23,650 nucleotides of DNA from a virus, in IMG/VR virus record IMGVR_UViG_3300015245_000079, positions 1 through 23,650 of that record; one strand, 5' to 3'. How positions within the stretch are numbered: the first letter of the stretch is position 1; each line of letters starts with the position of its first letter. This document shows, in pieces, positions 19,034 to 23,650 of the stretch. The notes beneath the pieces are model-generated. The model was not told the origin of the DNA. It saw nothing but the letters and a program-made list of their open reading frames with translations, and searched no databases. The translations under genes were made by a program, and so were the position numbers.

Positions 19034-20061
19034 TGCCCAAAAGACCAAGGGTAAAGCTTGAGGCAACCCCGAACTCCTATTTTGTGAGTGAAAAGACCAA
19101 TTACCAATTTGTGCCTAGCGGCTGTACACTACTGGACTGTGCCCTGGGAGGTGGCTGGGCGTTGGGCCGGGTAGCCAATATAGTAGGCGACAAAAGCACT
19201 GCTAAAACCGCCTTAGCCACCGAGGCATTGATCAATTTTGTGTGCCACTACCCTGATGGCAGGGCGGCTTACCGGGATGCCGAAGCCGCCTTTGACCTAC
19301 CCTATGCTGAAGCCATGGGCTTGCCATTAGGTAAAATCAGCTTTGGTGATGATAGCAATCCCATCCTCACTGTTGAGGACTTCATTCGTGATTTTGACAC
19401 CTATCTCGATGCTAGGGTCAAGGACAAGTCACCGGGCATCTACGTATTGGACAGCATGGATGCTTTATCTGACGAAGCTGAAATGGATCGTGAGATAGGT
19501 AAGGGTAGCTTCGGTACCGACAAATCACGCCTCTTGAGCAAAATGTTCCGCACCAAAGCTCACAAAATTGAGCAGGCAAATACCGGGCTCCTGATTGTCA
19601 GTCAGGTACGTGAGAATATTGGCTTCATGGTTGGTGAGAAGTATAAGAGGTCCGGTGGCAAAGCCATGGATCACTACAATTCACAGATTGTGTGGCTTGC
19701 CCACATAGGAAAGATTCAGAAGACCATCAATAAGGTGAAGCGCACTGTGGGCATTGAGGTGAAAGCTTCGATAAAAAAGAATAAAGTTGGGGTCTCCTTC
19801 AGGGACGTTGAGTTCGATTTCATTTTTGGGTACGGCATTGAAGACCTTGGGGCTTGCGTCAAATGGCTTGCCGAGGTAGGGCGCTCAACCGATGCCAACG
19901 TCAAAGCTGGCGATGTGAAAAATTATCTCAAAGAACTGGACAATATGTCCAATGAAGAATATCGCAAAGAGCATGAAATGGTATCGGAGGTAGTAAAAAA
20001 TGTTTGGCGTGAGGTGGAAACCACCTTTCTTCCACGTCGCACCAAGTATGGTGCCGGGTAA
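19033..20061 (+). CDS. RecA/UvsX-like recombinase
   Basis: A 342-residue RecA-fold ATPase. The N-terminus has the typical FVPSGCTLLDCALGGGWALG lead-in. Walker A is G52DKSTAK58T, diverged from the bacterial GPESSGKT but with the essential Lys-Thr, and Walker B is IYVLDSMDALS. A conserved LLIVSQVRENIG segment (L1 region) and a GGKAMDHYNSQIVWL strand follow, as in RecA and UvsX. Length is close to RecA. It should form filaments on ssDNA after displacing the SSB and drive strand exchange for repair and recombination-dependent replication. Confidence 0.87.
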   Translation: MPKRPRVKLEATPNSYFVSEKTNYQFVPSGCTLLDCALGGGWALGRVANIVGDKSTAKTALATEALINFVCHYPDGRAAYRDAEAAFDLPYAEAMGLPLGKISFGDDSNPILTVEDFIRDFDTYLDARVKDKSPGIYVLDSMDALSDEAEMDREIGKGSFGTDKSRLLSKMFRTKAHKIEQANTGLLIVSQVRENIGFMVGEKYKRSGGKAMDHYNSQIVWLAHIGKIQKTINKVKRTVGIEVKASIKKNKVGVSFRDVEFDFIFGYGIEDLGACVKWLAEVGRSTDANVKAGDVKNYLKELDNMSNEEYRKEHEMVSEVVKNVWREVETTFLPRRTKYGAG

Positions 20062-20272
20062 GACGTGGAAGCCTCGACGTGGGTATGAATGGGCCGCCAT
20101 AGTTGAGACAACTATGCGAAACAGACCATTCAATTTCAAACCGCACGAAATTGATCGGGTCAAAAGAGCTGTAGAGGGGGTATACTGGCTAGGATGGGAC
20201 AAAAATGCATACGTTAACTTTTGTGAGCGTGAGATATTGGAAGTAGAAAAATATGCGGAAAGGCGGAGGTAA
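20000..20272 (+). CDS. hypothetical protein overlapping the recombinase end
   Basis: A 90-residue basic protein, from ATG 20000 preceded by GGAGG at 19986-19990 (nine-base spacing). This start overlaps the recombinase gene by 62 bases in another frame; an in-frame ATG at 20048 has a smaller overlap of 14 bases but no ribosome site. The common part reads GKTWKPRRGYEWAAIVETTM, then a basic FKPHEIDRVKRAVEGVYWLG and a Glu/Arg-rich tail. No family recognised. It overlaps the following nuclease gene by 20 bases. Confidence 0.55.
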   Translation: MFGVRWKPPFFHVAPSMVPGKTWKPRRGYEWAAIVETTMRNRPFNFKPHEIDRVKRAVEGVYWLGWDKNAYVNFCEREILEVEKYAERRR

Positions 20273-20759
20273 GCAAAAGGGCGCGAGTTTTGAGCGAGAG
20301 ATTTGCCGGCATCTATCTTTGTGGGTAAGCCAAGGTAAAAATGAGGATGTCTACTGGCGTTCAGCTATGTCCGGTGGGCGTTCAACCGTAGCCTTTGCCA
20401 AGGGGAAAAGGCTCGCTGCCCAAGCTGGCGACATCACATGCATTCACCCTATTGGCCATGCGCTAGCCGGGCAGTTCTTCATGGAATGCAAAGCGTACCG
20501 TGATCTCAATTACCCAGGGCTTTTGAAGGGCACAGGTCACTTGGTTGTCTTTTGGCGCGAAGCTGTAGAGCAAGCCAAGCGTTATAAAAAACTTCCTTTA
20601 CTGATCGCAAAGCAAAATCAGCAGCCAGCCACAGCCTGCCTGACGGCTGAGGGGGTCAGATTATTGAAACTGCGTGGTCGTTCTGTGTTGATTGCTCCTG
20701 GTCTCAACCTGCGTATAGTGCTTTTTGACACATTCCTCAAATGGGCGCACCGGCTGTGA
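20253..20759 (+). CDS. PDDEXK-family endonuclease, resolvase-like
   Basis: A 168-residue protein with a PDDEXK nuclease core. The first helix has KGASFE14REICRHL, then a strand AQAGD60ITCIHP, then FFME78CK80AY, giving the E...D-x17-E-x-K active-site pattern found in archaeal Holliday junction resolvases and related phage nucleases. R-rich and Gly-rich N-terminus (MRKGGGKQKG) may bind DNA. A conserved Gln-x3-Y in the following helix (EAVEQAKRY) is also typical. Next to a recombinase and SbcCD genes, a junction-resolving or recombination endonuclease is the best reading, though a repair nuclease is also possible. Confidence 0.75.
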   Translation: MRKGGGKQKGASFEREICRHLSLWVSQGKNEDVYWRSAMSGGRSTVAFAKGKRLAAQAGDITCIHPIGHALAGQFFMECKAYRDLNYPGLLKGTGHLVVFWREAVEQAKRYKKLPLLIAKQNQQPATACLTAEGVRLLKLRGRSVLIAPGLNLRIVLFDTFLKWAHRL

Positions 20760-21181
20760 CCAAGCTGATCATTGATCCAAGTGAAATGGGTGATTACCTG
20801 AGTGAGGTCCTAGGTGACGCACCATGGACTCATTTTGAGCAGTTCATTATAGGCATAGCTGTCTTTGGAGGCATAGAATTCAAAATGAGGATTGGCCTGC
20901 ATATGAAGCGGCCAACACAAGCGGTCATGGCATTAGGACAATTCGTGAAGCTAAGACGGGCAAATGAATACGGGCGTTTCAAGCTCAAGAACTTGACGCC
21001 TGAGGCACCTGACACGTGTGTCTATTTTCACGGCTGGGGGCAAGACATGGTGCCGTGTTGGTGTCCTGCCCCTGAGGTCTTTGAAAAACTGATGGGTGCC
21101 ACCAAACCTGAAGTCCCACCCGGCATCAGTCGTGTCATGATGGACGAGCTGATACTGAAGCCTTGGCTTCCCAGGAGGTAA
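20741..21181 (+). CDS. tandem paralogue family X, copy 1
   Basis: A protein of up to 146 residues. The central block FKMRIGLHMKRPTQAVMALGQFVKLR recurs in the next two genes (written here in two pieces: FKMRIGLHMKRP and TQAVMALGQFVKLR). An N-terminal segment with WTHFEQF matches WEHFES and WKDFEK in the sister copies. The C-terminus is distinct (a cysteine pair in PCWCPAPE). ATG 20741 overlaps the nuclease by 19 bases; GTG 20756 (GTGA overlap) is an equally good start. Function unknown; mixed alpha/beta, no membrane segment. Confidence 0.65.
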   Translation: MGAPAVTKLIIDPSEMGDYLSEVLGDAPWTHFEQFIIGIAVFGGIEFKMRIGLHMKRPTQAVMALGQFVKLRRANEYGRFKLKNLTPEAPDTCVYFHGWGQDMVPCWCPAPEVFEKLMGATKPEVPPGISRVMMDELILKPWLPRR

Positions 21182-21183
21182 CC

Positions 21184-21672
21184 ATGACCGTTGAAGAACT
21201 TGAAGAAATGATCAATGACCTTAGATGGGAGCATTTTGAGTCTGAGATGTGGGGCCAGATTCAAATCAGCAAGATCATATTTGCCATGCGGGTAGGGCTG
21301 CATATGGACCGCCCGACGCAGGCAGTCATGGCTGAAGGTCAATTTGTCAGGATGCGATCGGCTGACTACTGGAAGGATTTCATGCTAACGAAATTGGACC
21401 CAGACCGACTATACGAGAGCCTATATTTTCTTCGGGGTGGTCAATCAGTAAATTCAGCAATGGATACTCTCTGGCGTCCCAAGGAACTGATGCCAACACA
21501 AGCGGGTATGGGTGGATTAAATCCTGGCATTTATGGAGGCGCCGCCCAAATGACAGCTGCTCAGCTGTTGCAAATTCAACAGACGCTGCAACTCCAGTCT
21601 AAGACGGTATCTGCTATGGGGCCAAAGCGGCCAGTTCAATCCAGTTCGTGGACAGGGAAAAATACGCCATGA
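21184..21672 (+). CDS. tandem paralogue family X, copy 2
   Basis: A 162-residue protein starting at ATG 21184, fixed by AGGAGGT at 21173-21179, which also encodes the final Arg-Arg of copy 1. The opening MTVEELEEMINDLRWEHFES is almost the same as copy 3, and FAMRVGLHMDRPTQAVMAEG then QFVRMR is the shared core. The C-terminal third is Gln-, Gly- and Met-rich (QLLQIQQTLQLQSK), low in complexity and unlike the others. Function unknown. Confidence 0.72.
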   Translation: MTVEELEEMINDLRWEHFESEMWGQIQISKIIFAMRVGLHMDRPTQAVMAEGQFVRMRSADYWKDFMLTKLDPDRLYESLYFLRGGQSVNSAMDTLWRPKELMPTQAGMGGLNPGIYGGAAQMTAAQLLQIQQTLQLQSKTVSAMGPKRPVQSSSWTGKNTP

Positions 21673-22127
21673 CCGTTGAAGAGCTTGAACAAATGATTGG
21701 CCACCTCAACTGGAAGGACTTTGAGAAAACCGACGCGGCTGAGATAACTCTGCTGCCACCAGCACCTGCCAATGTGCAACGTGAGCCACCGGTCCGGTTT
21801 GTGATGCGTGTTGGCCTGCACATGAATAGACCAGCCCAGGTCATCATTGCCATGGGCCACTTCGTGAGGCTGCGGGCAGCCCCTGAATACGAAGGCTACG
21901 AGCTTGCACGCCTGGACCCCGGTGACCCGGACAACAGCCTATATGATGGGCTCGTAGCCATTGCAGGTACAAACAATATCGAAAAAAAAGCTAAGTGGAG
22001 ACCACCCTTAAAACTCTTTGGTAACATGAGTGAGATTGTGAATGCAACTATCCGTAATATGACCGGTCAATTGGCAGCCAATATGAAAAGAAATAATAAC
22101 CTGCTTATGCGGCTGATAAAGAAATAG
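21669..22127 (+). CDS. tandem paralogue family X, copy 3
   Basis: A 152-residue protein starting at ATG 21669 by ATGA overlap with copy 2; GTG 21648 would add seven residues. It opens MTVEELEQMIGHLNWKDFEK and carries the core FVMRVGLHMNRPAQVIIAMG then HFVRLR, followed by ELARLDPGDPDNSLY, which aligns with LTKLDPDRLYESLY in copy 2. A proline-rich insertion (LLPPAPANVQREPP) precedes the core. The C-terminal helix is basic (MKRNNNLLMRLIKK). Function unknown. Confidence 0.72.
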   Translation: MTVEELEQMIGHLNWKDFEKTDAAEITLLPPAPANVQREPPVRFVMRVGLHMNRPAQVIIAMGHFVRLRAAPEYEGYELARLDPGDPDNSLYDGLVAIAGTNNIEKKAKWRPPLKLFGNMSEIVNATIRNMTGQLAANMKRNNNLLMRLIKK

Positions 22128-22128
22128 C

Positions 22129-23130
22129 ATGTGGCTTATCACATCCGATTTGCACCTGACTGACCGCCCCAAGGACGCAGCACGGTTTGGACTGTTCAAG
22201 TGGCTTGCTAAGCAGCAAGACAAATACCAAGTACGAGCTACCTTCATTCTCGGCGATATAACCGACAAAAAAGACAATCATTCATCAGAGCTAGTCAACC
22301 GAATAGTGGATGAGTTAACTGGGTTGCGCCCGCCTGTCTATGTGTTGATGGGCAACCATGATTATATAAATTCAGCCAATCCATTCTTCAGATTCTTGAG
22401 TTACATTGAAGATATCCATTTTATTACCAAGCCTACCAAATTGTTGGAATTCAATGTTGCCATGATACCACACCAACCTGATCAGGACACATTTGATGCA
22501 GCTTGTGATGTAATCACCTCACAAACTCGCGTGGTGATGGTGCATCAGTCATTCACTGGTGCTCAGGCTGAAACCGGGCTCCGTTTGTCGGGCTTACAAT
22601 GGCCACCGGTGGGCTTTAAGGGTAGGGGGCTGGTCACCCTAGCTGGTGACGTACACACCCCTCAGCGGCTGCCTAATGGGCTTACATACATAGGGGCACC
22701 ATACCATGTCCATTTTGGAGATGATTCTGAGCCGAGGGTGCTCCTGCTTGATGGCGCCAAACAAACAGACCTGCACTACCCGTGCCCGTGCAAATGGTCG
22801 CTGACCGTACATGATGCTGATGATCTTCAGCGCAATGAAAAGCTGAAGGCTGGCGATCAGATCAAGATCAAAATTGAATTGGCCCGCGAAGAGGCGGTAC
22901 AATGGAATGAATACAAGCAGCGTATATTGGCAGTAGCCAAAGAGCTGAAGCTTGAGGTATTTGGGGTTGAGGTGCAAATCAAGGAAAGCAAGCGGCGTGA
23001 GCGCCCGCGCTTAGGCCAATTAGTAAAGGTAAAGACACCAGAAGATGTGTTCAATGCCTTCTGTATGGATGAAAAAGTAGCCTCAAATATCAAGAGCGCG
23101 GGTTTTGATGTTCTCAATACTGAGCGTTGA
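22129..23130 (+). CDS. sbcD: SbcD/Mre11-like nuclease subunit
   Basis: A 333-residue metallophosphoesterase with all the expected motifs: D7-L-H9 in ITSDLHLTD, G-D43-I-T-D, G-N76-H77-D78-Y, H139 in MVHQSF, and GD-V-H176 in LAGDVHTPQ. This set is typical of SbcD, Mre11 and T4 gp47. The C-terminal 100 residues form the capping/ATPase-binding part. Together with the SbcC-like product of the next gene it should process DNA ends and hairpins for recombination. ATG 22129 starts one base after the stop of copy 3. Confidence 0.9.
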   Translation: MWLITSDLHLTDRPKDAARFGLFKWLAKQQDKYQVRATFILGDITDKKDNHSSELVNRIVDELTGLRPPVYVLMGNHDYINSANPFFRFLSYIEDIHFITKPTKLLEFNVAMIPHQPDQDTFDAACDVITSQTRVVMVHQSFTGAQAETGLRLSGLQWPPVGFKGRGLVTLAGDVHTPQRLPNGLTYIGAPYHVHFGDDSEPRVLLLDGAKQTDLHYPCPCKWSLTVHDADDLQRNEKLKAGDQIKIKIELAREEAVQWNEYKQRILAVAKELKLEVFGVEVQIKESKRRERPRLGQLVKVKTPEDVFNAFCMDEKVASNIKSAGFDVLNTER

Positions 23131-23650
23131 TCTAGTTAATTTTCGTTCTTATGTTGGTGAGCACTCATTTGAGTTCCCAACTGAGGATGGACTATACTGC
23201 TTGACGGGAATCAATCGACTAAACCCGCGCCTGGGTGCGAATGACGTTGGCAAATCAACTCTTTTCGAAGTCATATTTTGGTGCTTGTATGAAAGAACTA
23301 CACGCGAGCTTAAAGCCGGTGATGTAGTGTCCTGGCATCAAAAGTCCTGTGAGGTGATAGCTTGTCTTGAGGTAGGTGAAAGCAAATACGCTGTCTGCCG
23401 CATGCAGTCGCCCAACCAGTTGACTATCAATGATCGCATTGTAGACCAGGACGAACTTAATAGAATTCTAAGGCTGGGGCCTGATGCCTTCACTTACGCG
23501 GTTATGATCCCGCAGTTTGGTGATTCGTTCTTTGATCTGAAGCCGGCTGACAAGCTCACCCTATTTTCGCAAATCATGGAACTGGATTTTTGGTTGGACA
23601 AGTCAAAGTCAGCCGATGAGCAGGCTACACGTCACAAGCATGAGCGTGAA
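23108..23650 (+). CDS. sbcC: SbcC/Rad50-like ATPase, 5' part only
   Basis: The N-terminal 181 residues of an SMC-type ATPase, cut by the right edge. ATG 23108 overlaps the SbcD-like gene by 23 bases in another frame. The sequence opens MFSILSVDLVNFRSYVGEHS, then Walker A LGANDVGK49ST at about 43-51, then FEVIFWCLYERTTRELKAGD, matching Rad50/SbcC/T4 gp46 N-lobes; the Q-loop is VMIPQFGDSFF. The helix beginning QIMELDFWLDKSKSADEQAT should lead into the coiled coil beyond the window. Partner of the SbcD-like nuclease. Confidence 0.88.
   Translation, partial: MFSILSVDLVNFRSYVGEHSFEFPTEDGLYCLTGINRLNPRLGANDVGKSTLFEVIFWCLYERTTRELKAGDVVSWHQKSCEVIACLEVGESKYAVCRMQSPNQLTINDRIVDQDELNRILRLGPDAFTYAVMIPQFGDSFFDLKPADKLTLFSQIMELDFWLDKSKSADEQATRHKHERE

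Larger units (their letters stand above)
20756..22127 (+). repeat. tandem triplication of an unknown gene family
   Basis: Three adjacent genes share a W-x2-FE helix, then F-x-MR-[IV]-GLHM-x-RP-x-Q at a fixed spacing before [GA]-x-[QH]-FV-x2-R. Copies 2 and 3 are also similar at the DNA level at their starts (ATGACCGTTGAAGARCTTGA), so they separated more recently than copy 1. Confidence 0.72.

Noticed and set aside
1-23650. CRISPR array, tRNA or rRNA gene, insertion sequence, integrase or attachment site
   Set aside because: No evenly spaced repeats, no cloverleaf-like sequence with a T-loop box, no transposase motif and no integrase were seen; nearly every base lies in a + strand protein gene.

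Overview
The window reads as the replication, recombination and repair module of a tailed double-stranded DNA bacteriophage, probably a virulent one infecting a bacterium. Every credible gene lies on the + strand. Most neighbours overlap by a few bases (ATGA, TAATG or GTGA junctions), so they look translationally coupled. No structural, lysis, integrase or tRNA gene is visible. The host cannot be fixed from the sequence; strong AGGAGG-type ribosome sites and a TTGACA promoter-like element fit an ordinary bacterial host.

Layout. 1-1057: small phage genes ending in a MazG-like nucleotide pyrophosphohydrolase. 1061-6478: DnaB-type helicase, a CX5R phosphatase-like protein, an SNF2-type helicase, three tandem tryptophan-rich paralogues and a CHC2/Toprim primase. 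6479-7310: a break in the coupled array holding very small genes with strong Shine-Dalgarno sites, two encoding membrane peptides, then a promoter-like site. 7311-9671: a sigma-70 region 2-like protein, a HAD phosphatase, an acidic helix-turn-helix protein and small unknowns. 9673-10811: a DNA methyltransferase and a small gene. 10798-18507: sliding clamp, stand-alone DnaA domain IV, a uracil-DNA-glycosylase/family A DNA polymerase fusion carrying an intein, a DnaX-like clamp loader ATPase, a coiled-coil protein and a gp32-like single-strand binding protein. 18508-23650: small genes, a RecA/UvsX-like recombinase, a PDDEXK nuclease, three tandem paralogues of an unknown family, an SbcD/Mre11 nuclease and the start of SbcC/Rad50.

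Together these make an almost self-sufficient replisome: helicase, primase, polymerase, clamp, clamp loader and SSB, with recombination-dependent replication or repair from recombinase, resolvase-like nuclease and SbcCD, plus nucleotide-pool and modification functions. The most striking points are the intein placed exactly within exonuclease motif II of a UDG-polymerase fusion, a free-standing DnaA DNA-binding domain beside the clamp, two independent sets of tandem triplicated unknown genes inside the replication array, and a tyrosine-phosphatase-like enzyme between two helicases.
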